DNA of 64,000 nucleotides from Pleurostoma richardsiae. Lineage: Eukaryota > Ascomycota > Sordariomycetes > Calosphaeriales > Pleurostomataceae. The notes under the pieces were generated by a model. It ran no database searches and was not told the DNA's origin. It was given only the letters and a program-made list of their open reading frames with translations. Numbering within the stretch: the first letter of the stretch is position 1; every line of letters begins with the position of its first letter. A program made the position numbers and the translations under genes. Below, in pieces: positions 23,735-35,226 of the stretch. Location: contig JANBVO010000075.1 of the NCBI GenBank assembly GCA_030052745.1, positions 1 to 64,000 of the forward strand. The letters are read 5' to 3'.

Positions 23735-25219
23735 ATGGCAACAGCTACTGTACAATTACCTATTAGAGCTGGTCCGGCCGGGCAGCCAGATATCGAGTAC
23801 ACGCCGGATCATGACAAGTATCTTGAGCGGGCTAGAAGAAGGAGGGAGACAGAGCCGCTCAGCAAGCAATTACCTGAAGGTTTTCCGCAGCGGCTGCAAT
23901 CGGATTTGGTCTGGGATCAAAATACTCTAGCGGGGTCCTACGACTGGAACTACGTGCTAACCAACGACGACATCATTGAAATCCAAAACGCTCTTCGCCA
24001 CTTCAAATGTGAGAATATCTTACTGTTGTTGAGGCAAGGATTCCAACGCTGACGCAAGAATCCCCTGAAAGCTCTAGGCAAGCCCCTAGGGTACATCGAC
24101 CAGGACACCTTCCCCTTACCGAAGCTACATAGCATCCTGCGAGATATATCGAAAGAGATCCACTACGGACATGGCTTCAAGGTGATTCGAGGTGTTCCTG
24201 TTGCGGACCATACTCGCGAGGAGAACGTAATCATTTACGTTGGAATCTCTTCTCACATCGCCCCCATCCGTGGGCGACAGGACCATCAATACGACGGCAA
24301 GAAAGCTGACGTCGTTCTCGCACACATCAAGGACCTTACGGCCCAGGTGAATGCTGGTAGCATTGGGGCGCCGGCCTATACCACCGACAAACAAGTTTTC
24401 CATACTGACGCTGGCGATGTCATTGCGCTTTTTGCGCTTGGCGAGGCTGCCGAAGGGGGACAGAGCTACCTGTCCAGCAGTTGGAGGGTCTACAATGAGT
24501 TGGCAGCAAGTAGACCGGATCTGATTAGGACATTGGCTGATCCTTGGGCGTTTGATGAGCAAGTTGTCCTAGTACTTTTTTTTGACATTGACATTTATGC
24601 ACTGTGCACACATCTTAGAGAGACTGACAATTACCAGGTTCGGCAAGTCCGCTAGGTCGTACAGCCTTCGTCCTTTACTTCACTATCAGCCGGAAACCGC
24701 AGACGGTGACCCAGAACGTCTCATTATTCAGTACGCGCGCCGCGGCTTTACCGGATACTGGGGGCTCCCACGATCTGCGAATATCCCGGCCATCACCGAG
24801 GCCCAAGCCGAGGCACTGGATGCCCTCCACTTCACTGCTGAACGCTATGCTGTTCATATTGACTTCCATCAAGGCGATATACAGTATGTCAATAATCTGA
24901 GCATCTTCCACGCAAGAGGCGCGTTCAAGGACTCGTTAGAGAAACAGTGAGTATTCTTGCGCTCTTACGCGAGCTGTTCTTTTCCTCCGTGCGGGCTTTC
25001 TAAGATGTGCTAATATTCTATATAAGACGGCACCTTGTACGACTGTGGCTTCGCGACCCTGAACACGCGTGGAAGACGCCAGATTCCCTAACAGACCGAT
25101 GGGACCGTGTCTACTCGGATGTACAGCCGGAAAGGTCGGTGTTCCCCCTGGAAGCCCAGATTCGGAGTGCAAGCAAGGGCAAAGAAATAGACGAAGACAA
25201 TGCGGCTGCGAAGACCTAG
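23735..25219 (+). CDS. TauD/TfdA-like 2-oxoglutarate/Fe(II) dioxygenase
   Basis: 420-aa non-heme iron oxygenase. Exons 23735-24008, 24072-24558, 24638-24946 and 25027-25219; 1263 nt, exact frame. Intron 2 starts with GC (GCAAGT) and has an AGACTGAC branch region. The iron-binding facial triad is visible: HTD (His202, Asp204) in the block VFHTDAGDVIALF, and distal His345 in SIFHARGAF. The 2-oxoglutarate-binding Arg lies in the segment RHLVRLWLRDP. Typical family phrases such as GKPLGYIDQDTFPLP and GISSHIAPIRGRQD are intact. Relatives include sulfonate (taurine) dioxygenases, which release sulfite, but the substrate of this fungal clade is not settled. It is convergent with a methionine-permease-type gene, which is compatible with a role in sulfur acquisition. 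Confidence 0.9.
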
Positions 25220-26107
25220 TTCTTTAAGAAAGGAGCTGCATTGCGATATAATTGCTAGGGCTAGTTCGTTATCTGAGGGAAATTCATGTTCAAAACACTG
25301 AGTAATACATGGTTGAAGACCCCACCTCATCTCTGGGTCCCCTTTTTCTCACATATATTGCCATTTCCTGCCAGCATTACTCGAGATAGAATCTAAATTA
25401 CTTTACACCCTATCGGCTCATATATCATCAGCCATGGTCGGTCCCCCCTGAGCCTTTTTGCTGCCTCTGGATTCCCGCTGATCCCCTTTAAGGTGTAGGT
25501 ACTTCTGATCATCCAGCTCGGTCGAAGATTGTTACCGTCCAGATATAAAAGATGTACTCCGAATGTATACCAATCTTTCGAGTAGATCGCAGCGCACGAG
25601 TCTCGACAGCATGGTGTCTCTATCTCAGGATTTAAGTTCATTGACTACGTTGATCCTAGTCATTGACTGTATGCCTTCTCAAGTCTGTCGTCCCCAATTA
25701 TCGACATCACTTCTAGACACTCTGTCCTCGCCTGACTCTATATCGGTGACGTTGGGAGGTATCCAAGAAGTAAACAACATGAAGACATAGAAGACAACAG
25801 TGGAGACAATAAGTTCGTCGTACGCGATACGTTGCGGACTAATCCGACTGCATAGGCCAGAGCCAAGCCAAGAGCCCCCACCCCTCCGGTGAACGCATAT
25901 CGATGGGTTTACCTGTCGAGTTCATATATCCACAACATACATGAGGCGTTATGTAAGAGGAAGGAAGTGCTGCCGACTTCGAGACTTAGTACGCACATGA
26001 ATGTAACCAACACTATCTGAAGATATAAGTTCCACATATGCTAAATTCTACACGGCAATATTTCGTGTGAGGTGGAGGTGGATATAGCGTAGATAAGAGA
26101 CATCAAG
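25220..26107. other. Convergent intergenic region
   Basis: Nearly 0.9 kb between the dioxygenase (+) and the permease (-), both ending here. Only short frames; no repeat, RNA gene or conserved domain is seen. Confidence 0.45.
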
Positions 26108-28462
26108 CTAGACGCCTCTCTCTGTGATCTCGGGACCTATCCGCCCTACCTTTTCCTCCGGCTCGTAAGATTCAGGCACCCCCTTTTCGTGGCCATGGTA
26201 TCCGCACACAACGGTCTGTCTTAAACGACCAATTGGGTCGTGCGTGGCATCCCATTCCGCAACCTCGTTTTTAGGGACCTTTTCGATCTTGTGTGTCTGC
26301 GCACCGTTTTCGAGATACACGACCTCTTGTCGCAACTCATAACCCTTGCATTTTGGCAGTAGCTTGGCCCAGAGCCAGTAGTACATACCACAGAGCGCCA
26401 ATCTAATTCCAGGGCATTAGAGATGCGCTGTAACCCATCACAAAACTTGTAGAAGACAAAAACCTACATTCCGATGCCGGTCACGATGTACGTGCCATAC
26501 CAGAAGCTGACATCACCGGCATACTGACCCCCGGCGGGAGGATACCAAGGCATGACGAGAAGATAGAGCTGCACGAGGATGTTGAAGATGACGACCGGAT
26601 CCCAGGCGCGGAATTGTGGGCGTGGGAGCTTCGCCCTCTTGCGACGCCAACGCACAATGTAGAGCCCAATAGCCATAGCTAGATTGAAAGCAGCGGTAGG
26701 ATAAACACTGAGATCAGATACTGTAGGGAGTCAGGAATCTACAGAAGGGACAATGACCTTGCAGGCAAGCGGAGACGTACCAAAGTTGAACGCGTCACCC
26801 GTAGGGATCGCCAGTATCATTAAGATAGTTAGGAACCATTTAACAAGGTAAGGGCCAAAGGGAGTCCCGAACGGCTTTGTTGAAGACCAGAAATTTGGGT
26901 ATGGAAGAACACCTTGTCTACAAATAAATATTAGCTTGTTTGTATGCTCGATAGATCAAATGAAGAGTAGCCTTGCCTTCCACACTCGCGTATCATGCGG
27001 GACGCGCCCAATGCGGAGGCAAGCAAGTTGCCGAACGCGCTTAGTGCAATGAGAAAATTGAGTCCCCGGATATGACTGCTATTGCCAAAGACAGCAGTAA
27101 AGAACAAGCTGGCCGCCGTAGTTCCCGAGTTCTCGATATCATATTTTGATACTGAGACAAGAAACAGTCGTTAATTCGGTTCTAGCGGTTAAAGGTGACG
27201 TGAGCACCTACCGGCAGAAAGCCAAGCCACATTAGCGAACATATAGAGAACATATACGGCAAACAGTGCAACGAAGGCGTATCTTCGCAGCTGTTGGACG
27301 GGATTCTGCAGGTAGCACAAGTGTTACTGACGGCTCGTTGCTTTCGAATATGGTCGTTTAATCCCTCATAATAACGCGACATGATATCTTACTTTGACTT
27401 CATTGACCACATTAAACGCATTGTTATATCCGCCATACGAGAACGTGATCCTATAAAGCGCATTGGTCAGACCGTACGCTCCGGCAGCTCCCGTGCCCGC
27501 GAACGAGTTTCGAAAGTTAGCTTTGGGATCCGCGACACTGGTATGGCCGCCCAAGACCACAAATCCTGTTGTGACGATGAATATGAGCGTCAAGATTTTG
27601 ACGACCCCTATGGCATTGGAAAGATAGTATGAGAATCTCGTGTGAATGATCAGAACTTGCTCATGTTAGCTTAGATTCAGCCAGCGTAGTTAGTGGAGGT
27701 GCTCATGTTTACGTATGGTCACGACTGTGTAGCCAGCAACAGCAACGCCTTTTATCTCCCAGTCTGTGCCAGCATGCCCGGAAATGGAGAACAGATAATC
27801 TGCGAGAACTGCCGGCCGAAGCTGTCAGCAGCACTCCAATCTCTACTGCCCATTATCAGTACTTGCCGATGGCGTTGCTACTCGCAAATGAGAGAGCTAC
27901 ACTCTGGAAAGCGAAAGTGGTCGGAAAGAACCAGGTAGGTCGAGGATACGCTTGCTCGAGATAAGCTACTTCAGATCCAGATCGACTAGGAAAATATGCG
28001 GTATATTCGAGATACACGCATCCAGATGCGAGGGATACCTGGACAAAGGTTAACATAGTGCTGTGATGCCTAACATTTACGTTCATTACAACATACCAAG
28101 AAGCCAATGGTCCAATAGATGAACGATAATCCGACAGAACCGGTCCCAGACAGGATAGATGAAGCTGCGCTTTGTCTTAGTGATGGTAGATAATGCGGAA
28201 TCGGCCTCGTCGACACACGTGTAGAATAAATGCCAGTGCCTATCATCATGCTTATGTTCATGAAAGTAATGGTGATGGGCCCAACTGCGTAACCTAGAGG
28301 CGAGTCTGCTTCAACTGGTGCACCGCTTGCTTCCTGGTATGTTGGCGGGGCATTGTTGCCCCCTTTTTCCTTGACATATTTTATGCTGCCGTCGGAGATC
28401 TCCCCTCGGTCGCCGCTTTCTGCAGCCGTGCGGCTACTGAATGGCCTCCTCCAGTAGGACAT
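26108..28462 (-). CDS. Methionine-permease-type amino acid transporter (APC superfamily, Mup1-like)
   Basis: 598-aa plasma-membrane permease. Ten exons on the minus strand: 28219-28462, 28097-28164, 27867-28038, 27713-27808, 27393-27655, 27212-27305, 26977-27151, 26781-26917, 26468-26720 and 26108-26402; 1797 nt, exact frame. The N-terminal tail is polar and Lys/Glu-rich, a usual site for ubiquitin-controlled turnover. TM1 carries MMIGTGIYSTPSSIL across the first splice, then SGTGSVGLSFIYW and VYLEYTAYFPSRSGSEVAYLE, which match the yeast Mup1 type. Further helices follow in order to a cytosolic C-terminus of about 80 residues. Introns 3 and 7 begin with GC (GCAAGT and GCAAGG). Family assignment is firm; methionine as substrate is inferred from resemblance. 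Confidence 0.9.
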
Positions 28463-30535
28463 TACAGTGAAGGCGGTGGTATTTTGGTATAGTGGAAGGC
28501 TTCGAAGGTACTCACTTTAGATACGGTCCTCTCTTTGTCTTTCTAACTGAGATAGCTTGTCATTTAAAAAATTAGAAACGAGATATTTAGGGTACAAACT
28601 CCACGGACTTGAACAATGTCTTATTGAAAGTCGAGCAAGGGGAGGGTGTCGTGCGAGCCCCATATTGCCTGTCGCCACGATATGATGCCATTGCACGCTT
28701 ATGGGTCAATAATTGAGACATATACAACCTGGGTCGATGTCGGCATACAAACCTAGAATGACACAAGCAGACGGCAGCATCGGCCTAGGTTGCTAGGCTG
28801 CTAGGATATTGTGGCTACCCACGATCACGGCCAATATCCTTGAGATGGTGAAATCGTCCTTGACCAAGAGAGGCAGTCCCGTTTCACGTGCCATCAACAT
28901 GTACCAATTTATGCAGGGATGTTTACCACAGAATCATTGTCATATACCTACAGACGCAAAGGTTTAAACATAGTGATTATACAAGATTATGGAAACTAGA
29001 ACCTGCGAAGAATGCCCCAATCCATCTCGACTCTGAAGACGACTATGTAATGTTTGGCAGTCGTACAGCCTTTAGCAACTACATTGAACTTTCTGCACAA
29101 GAAACCGTAAGATACCAGTGCCGGTCCCAATTACGTACCAATTGCGGCAATGAGCAAGGAGAATTTATCAGTACATCGGATCGTCCCGCATGGGACCAGT
29201 CGGACTCGTCCCGCCCAGTGCTTAGGCCGAACTTCGACCTGCCTATTTGGGCCTTACAGCCACGTAAGACGATTTCCACGGCGGAAGCTCAGACTCTTGG
29301 AGCTAAGATAACGATTATCGTCGGAGCTACTTCAAGCTGATATTTGTAGTCCCGCTTCGGACGTGGTGAAGAAAGCTTGAGTCCGCGTGTCTAGAACATA
29401 GCTTGACGATCAATAGAATTGACCTTACCATGTATCGAAGTGCATCTGGCCGTGAGTGGCCTGCACATCATGGCGGCAAACGGCGTGGTGCGCCGGGCTC
29501 CCTAATAGTAGAAATCCACCATTTCATACTTCGCGGGCTAAATTATGCCCTGTGTCTTTTGCTGTGACGGTCTTTTGAGATCTTACCTATTGCTGTAGCC
29601 CGACGGACATGGTAATCTGACGCAATAATCCCGTGCTCTCTACTCGTTCCAGGCGTACAAGAGAGGTCCTTCAGGGAGCCCGGGGATCACATAGTCATAT
29701 GCCTAAATATTTCCAATATATCGTACGACTTGTGCATAGCATGGCGTCAAGCAGCAAGAGACACCGAGTAGGAATGCGGGCGGCACACACCTGTCTCTTC
29801 CCATCTTCTCAGTTCTCAAGTGAATGCTGGGTTGCCGATCTGTCGTGAGTGTTTCCCTCTTTGGATAGTGCCCGTCTCATCGGAAAACCTTGCGCCGCTA
29901 TCCTTTTTGACCTTCTCGTGTAGTCAACTGTCGTCGGCTCGCGAGCATCAGAGCATGTCCTTTTGGTTAATGCTCGCACTCAACCCTGCGGAGCGTACGT
30001 CGCTGGGGTCGAGTCACATTTCAGTGGTCTGTCACTTGTCGCTTGCCGCCGCTTGACTCGTGACCTCACTCGGCAATTTCCTTTCCACCTTGGTGCCAAG
30101 GCACCTCGTCCGTCTCTCCACCACCAACCTAGCAGCACAAGTCTTAATAGTCTTTGACTTTTAATTAGCAGTCAGGCTCGTGAAGAGGATCTTAGCTCAC
30201 AGAAGTGAACATAACTATGTATCTCATGCCTTTCCATGTGTTCTCTGACTTCTTGAAACCGATCACGCCGGTTGTCCCCGTGCTGATAGAGAACCTTGCC
30301 TTACCTAGCTATCTACCTAGGTAGGTACTGTACCTAGGTACTTAGACGCCGATGATTGATAAGCGGCCTGAACGCAGCAGCGCTGGCTAGGTGGTGGGCG
30401 GACGCCTTGCCTGACATCCAAACATGAAGGACGCGTTAATGAACTCTCGATGTTCATTGGAGTTTTAGCCGCAGATGCCTCGAATTTTGATTGGCCTGTT
30501 GGAGTCTAGATTCGCGTTTTAAGTGGCTTCAGGAC
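28463..30535. other. Gene-poor intergenic region, left part
   Basis: It contains the permease promoter. A plus frame at 28888-29340 is open for about 150 codons but only from a non-ATG start, and I do not recognise it. A cluster of TACCTAGGTA-type repeats lies at 30300-30345. Confidence 0.4.
30300..30345. repeat. Cluster of short palindromes (CCTAGG/TACCTAGGTA type)
   Basis: The segment holds four or five overlapping copies of CTACCTAGGTA-like words, each a near palindrome. Looser copies occur near 33550, 39220 and 39420. Such words are common between genes in many Pezizomycotina; no function is implied. Confidence 0.6.
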
Positions 30536-30704
30536 ATGCACGCAAGGTGCACCGAAGCTGATATCGAACTACAGCGACATCCATCGCCGGTAAGCTTGTC
30601 CATACCATTGTGGCAGGTACTAACTGACCTTATCCTATGTACAGGACTTAGCTTACTGTGCTTGGGGTCACCCTGGCCCAGCATGCGCTGCTCCAGTAGG
30701 CTGA
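30536..30704 (+). CDS. Possible 37-codon spliced small ORF
   Basis: Exons 30536-30589 and 30645-30704 flank a 55-nt segment with an ideal fungal intron architecture: GTAAGC donor, exact TACTAAC branch site 20 bases before a TACAG acceptor. Joined, they encode 37 residues ending in a Cys/Gly/Pro-rich tail (CAWGHPGPAC). There is no signal peptide and no family match. The intron signal is better than chance would usually give, but the gene could also be a non-coding transcript or the decayed end of a larger gene. Confidence 0.25.
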
Positions 30705-32162
30705 TTCCAGGAGAATCGGTATCATAGTGACGAATACTTGACTCTTCTCTCATCTGCATGAAATTCAAGATCGGCGGGATGATTCCTATGCCACTTCGAA
30801 GTGTTCGTGTATACAACTAAGAATGATGGCCCACTGCTCTCTTTTGCCTCCTCTACCTGTGTACGTGTCTCCTTTCCGTTCATTCCAAATAGCCTCACGC
30901 TGTCCGCTTCTAATTCAGCGCCAACAACCTTGATACTGTTGAAAAACCAGGCACACAAAGGCTCACCTAGAACCATCTCTTTATCCCTCTGTCTAGCCAC
31001 TTCCAACGCTGACTGGAACAGGCCCTGAAGGGGCCTGAATTCAGGCTTCAGGAAGAAGCTGGGGATATAAGTAGGGAGCTGGGATCCTGTAAAACAGCAC
31101 TATCACTTAGTCCTGTAGAGGCAATTCATCGATCCAACAACAGATACGCCTTGACAGTCCGTTACTAGGCACCGTGTCCTCATTCTGTCAATCTCGTAGG
31201 CACAGAATCCGTTCTCCCTTATCGAAGTTATTTCAAGTAGGATATTTCGTAGTACTCCTTGGACGAGGCGTTTTCTTCCCTGTTTATGTCACGTATGCGT
31301 CTTTTACTTTTCTGGCTCGCTGCAGCACAACATTCTTGTTCTTATTAACTCTGTCAGCACTTCTTCACAGCTATCCAACACACACTCTCTTCCTCGACCC
31401 CAGTCAAGTCCTTGCGCTTGTTTCTTAATCTATACTATCTCGTAAATCGTCGTCAACGTCGGTTTCTCGAAGATAATCTTCCCCGACCACTTGCACAGTG
31501 GCTTCTATTTGTAATGCCTTGGTCATACCCTTCTCGAACTATAAATTGACGGCGAATTGATATATAAGGTGCTGTTTGACCTCGAGGAATTCATAGTTCC
31601 TCATATATGCCTCATTCAAAGTGTCCTGTTCATGTACATAGCAGAGAAGATATGTACAGAGTAGTAACTTTCTCCTTGGTCTCGTTCGCCCGATCTTCTT
31701 ATCCGACCTTCGCCTTACTGTGAATGATATAACCCTAGTCTTCAGGTCGTAGACAGTGATGGTACATCACATTCACTAGAGTGTGCTAAATGGAGAAGGA
31801 GTCACACGTATCATTGCCACTCGCTCTGGGTCTATTGTATCAACACTTCCTGGTGCGACAAACGGTGTTGAATCAATGCGTCGTTGTTGGTTGTTGTGAA
31901 TAAGCGACATGATTATTCCATCTTTATACCTTCATTTACTTGAGCTGCATAACGCTCTTCAGGGCAGTAAGGAGATTGGTGAAGTGCAGCCCAGGATCTC
32001 CATATAGCGCCATTGGTTGGTGCCGTCACCTTATTCGTGACGTAGATCCCGCCTCTCGACTCCCTCTATGCCAGACTTCCAAGTATGATGAAGCGAAACA
32101 ACCCGAGGTGTTATCGAAACAGTAGGAATTCTAGTACCCGGACTTTAAACCGTAAAGTGCGA
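30705..32162. other. Gene-poor intergenic region, right part
   Basis: A minus frame at 30722-31006 (94 codons) is open, but the protein is not recognisable. The rest, 31000-32160, is pyrimidine-rich with no supported gene. Confidence 0.4.
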
Positions 32163-33332
32163 TTATTTCTCCTCGTGAGAAGCAGCGACTGTCTCGCCAA
32201 TGTCGCACAGGAGGATTTCATCACCCCACTTCAGTCTCCGTTTCTCACAAGCCTGCTTCCACCTCTTGGGCGGCTCCGTCACATCTTCGTACTGGGCACT
32301 GAGGCCTCCTCTTACGGTGCCGTAATGCATACCTAAGCTCCTTCTACTCTGGATATCTACGTGGATCTCGATGGCATCTTCAGGAGAGCAGTGCACCCCA
32401 GACATGAAGGTACGCGGAGAATAGCAACCGATTGGGAGGAGGGCTAGGTCGAACGGGCCGTATCTCTGACCTATCTCTGCGAATGCCGGGCATCGTGGAA
32501 GTTGGGTTGGGTCTATGCCGGTAGTGATGTCGTCTTCCGTGACGGAACGGTAGCCTGTATCCCCAGCGAAGTAAAGCTTTTTGTTCGGCGTGGAGCCTAG
32601 TTCTTCAATGACCCACGAGCACCACAGCATGCGACAGTCGTCCAAGGCGCCTCGTCTGCTCGCGTGCTGACTGGGTGTGCATACCAGTCGGAGAGCTCCT
32701 ACACCCTCGACAACCACCTCAGCCTCATCCCACCAGTCCATTTCCGTGACATGCTCGGGCCGGACACCACAGCTGACAAACCAGTTGGTGGAGCCCAACC
32801 CACAGAAGAAACGCAGAGGATACGCTCGCCGCCCGTCAAAATAAAGCCTCTTAATCGTGTCTGCATCCAGATGATCGTAGTGGTTGTGGCTTATGCAGAC
32901 GGCATCCACTTCAGGGACGTCTTCCAATGGGCATGGCGGCGCGGTGAATCGCTTCGGCCCAATGGACCCTGCCGGCCCCATTCTTTCACAGAAGACGGGA
33001 TCAAGGAGGATTCTGACGCCTCGGTCCAGATCCCGTTGGAGCGTGGTCTCGACGAGGAAACTTGAGTGCCCAATCCAGGTGGCTTTGGCGCAATGCTTTC
33101 CTACCCCCCAATCGGGTGCCTGGATCTTGGGCAGCCCGCTGCGGTCCATCGGTACGGGCACGAAGGTCCTGGCGGGACCGAATCGCACGCGCAGGATGCT
33201 TGTCAGCGTATGTTCCTGGCGAAAGGACGGCCAGGGATTCTTGAAACGAGTTGGGGGATTTCCAATCCAGTGATCTGGTGGGTTTTGAGACGCATCTTTG
33301 AGATGTGGTATTACTGTGACGCGATTCGACAT
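32163..33332 (-). CDS. NAPE-PLD-like metallo-beta-lactamase-fold hydrolase
   Basis: Single-exon gene, 389 aa. The zinc-binding H-x-H-x-D-H motif is at residues 149-154 (SHNHYDHLD). The later ligands of the fold follow in order: PSQHASRRGALDD (His), FAGDTGY (Asp) and GMHYGTVRGG (His). Flanking phrases such as ATWIGHSSFLVE and LLDPVFCERMGPAGSIGPKRF are characteristic of the N-acyl-phosphatidylethanolamine phospholipase D group, whose yeast member is the mitochondrial FMP30. The expected reaction is hydrolysis of N-acyl-PE to N-acylethanolamine and phosphatidic acid. No clear targeting peptide or membrane segment is seen, so the location is uncertain. The length is normal for the family. Confidence 0.92.
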   Translation of the reverse strand: MSNRVTVIPHLKDASQNPPDHWIGNPPTRFKNPWPSFRQEHTLTSILRVRFGPARTFVPVPMDRSGLPKIQAPDWGVGKHCAKATWIGHSSFLVETTLQRDLDRGVRILLDPVFCERMGPAGSIGPKRFTAPPCPLEDVPEVDAVCISHNHYDHLDADTIKRLYFDGRRAYPLRFFCGLGSTNWFVSCGVRPEHVTEMDWWDEAEVVVEGVGALRLVCTPSQHASRRGALDDCRMLWCSWVIEELGSTPNKKLYFAGDTGYRSVTEDDITTGIDPTQLPRCPAFAEIGQRYGPFDLALLPIGCYSPRTFMSGVHCSPEDAIEIHVDIQSRRSLGMHYGTVRGGLSAQYEDVTEPPKRWKQACEKRRLKWGDEILLCDIGETVAASHEEK

Positions 33333-35226
33333 GGCAGGAACGTTACGTTTTGCGGATGGTGAATCAGGTGAGGGGTGAAAATTCCGTCGAACCTGTTTGA
33401 AGTTGTGAGGATCATCGGGAGTAGTAACGGAGTTAACATCTCGAAGCCAACACGTCAGTAATCCTGAATGGCGCCTCAGTCAATTAGCGCGAGGTTCGCA
33501 CTCGCCAAACTTCGCATTCGCACGCTAAAATATACGTACTCAAGTAAACTTAGGTAGGTACTCGGTACTTATCTGGAATTTTATAGCCCATGCCACTGGC
33601 ATGGGTCCCATCCCGTCTTCTCTTCGGGTTTCTAGTCTCCCCGACCCCGAGCAGCGCACGTCGCGACTAGGTGTACATAGTTAGTAGTACACGTTAACTC
33701 ACTATCTACCAACGCAGTGCATTCAGTCGCATTATTTGCGGTCAGTCTTCAAGAAACCTTTGTCCCTCACTGATGGTCCTCTAGCAAGCACCATGTTGCA
33801 TGGTTGTAAAGTGGGCCTGGGAAAGTGCTCCACACTAAGGTTAACTACACCCTGTTAATCCGAAAAAGCAATCGACATCTAGAAGCTATTGTTATTGATA
33901 TCTGTCACCCGTATTTCATTCAGCATATCCTATCGCAGCTGATCTCGCGCTAGATTGATATTACCAAGCGCAGTATGCGCTTAAAATGAAGCCGCGAACA
34001 TTTCGGGTTTTCGCACAAGCATACCTGGAATTTTCTTCGTCTGTCTCCTCCTGCGCGGCACCAAGTCTACTACGAAGCCGAAGTGATAGTTCCGGGGGGC
34101 GCTGTTCTTCGTCATAGACCAGGCAGGCGATGGAGCTCGGATCGTAATGAGGGGAATAACGCACCAGCTTTTACCCATAACATTCCCCAGACTTGCAGAC
34201 CCATTGACAACGACAGGTCTAGTACATCGCCCGTGGAAGATTGTATCATGGGTTTCACTGGAGGATTGAGTATTGTCTCCACTGTCTAGCCAGATAGTCG
34301 CCTCGGGTATGCTCTATCCTACGTGATTTGTACGCGTTCACTGCCACCTCCAAGCACCTGCGGATCAATGTCCTACTCGGCTCCTGAAAGGCCCATTCTA
34401 GGCTTCCAGGGAGGAAGCTGGAATAAAGGCGCTTACAGGGCCTTCCGGTTAACTCTAGAATTGGCTAGTTAGGGCAGGAACAGGGATCAAAGAGAGGTTT
34501 CTGAGCAAATCGGTTGTAGTGTTTTATTTCTTCGACAAATTGAGACTACACGGTCGAGAAATACTGTGTTGCCGCAGGCATAGGGACTGGTACGTTAAGG
34601 CAATCAGATCCGTTCGCAGCCCCTGTGATACATGATAGCTGTAATATCTAAACTGACTAGGCGACTGTATACGACGCTAAGCTCGGTGCCCTTAGAAATC
34701 ATAAAATTACTTTAACAAAGAAGGTCTCAGGCATGTCAAGCGAGTCTGAACTGGAATACACTATTGGTTTCCGCGTCTGGATCAGCGCCTGATGTAGTCA
34801 CGTACATTACTAGACTTTCCCCGCAACTTCAGGTAACGGAGCCGCAACTGCCGAGCCGGTTTGCGGGGTAGCCCGCATGCATATCCCGTACAATGTTGCG
34901 AGGGGTGGAGCACCCGAGTCTGGCTTATGCCGTTTGGCAAGGTAATCCAATGTCCCCTTGACCCATGAAAGACGCCGAAACCCCCCTGATCCGGCAACCA
35001 GTGCTACGAAGAGGGACTGGGCCGTTGAATGACGCTCTCAGCTCGACCCGGTGTTTAGTCGGCCCCTCGTTGCCCCTATTTCTCCGCATCGACGTATAAG
35101 AACAATTCCAGAGAGCCGCGAACCCCGAATGCTTCCCAGAATTCAAGGTGCCATACAAAATTTCTCTTTTGTTTCACCCGAATTGATGCTCTTTTTCTTT
35201 GCTGGGAGTAAACGCGTGACTGAACA
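33333..35226. other. Divergent intergenic region between hydrolase and P450
   Basis: About 1.9 kb with short frames only. It must hold both promoters. TAGGTAGGTAC-type repeats occur near 33550. No RNA gene or mobile element is recognised. Confidence 0.45.

Noticed and set aside
28888-29340. 150-codon plus-strand open frame in the gene desert
   Set aside because: It starts only at a non-ATG codon, has no family resemblance, and has no splice partner; not listed as a gene.
30618-30704. Reading the Cys-x8-Cys tail of the small ORF as a mating pheromone
   Set aside because: Ascomycete alpha-type pheromones have a shorter Cys spacing, repeated units, a signal peptide and Kex2 sites; none is present here.
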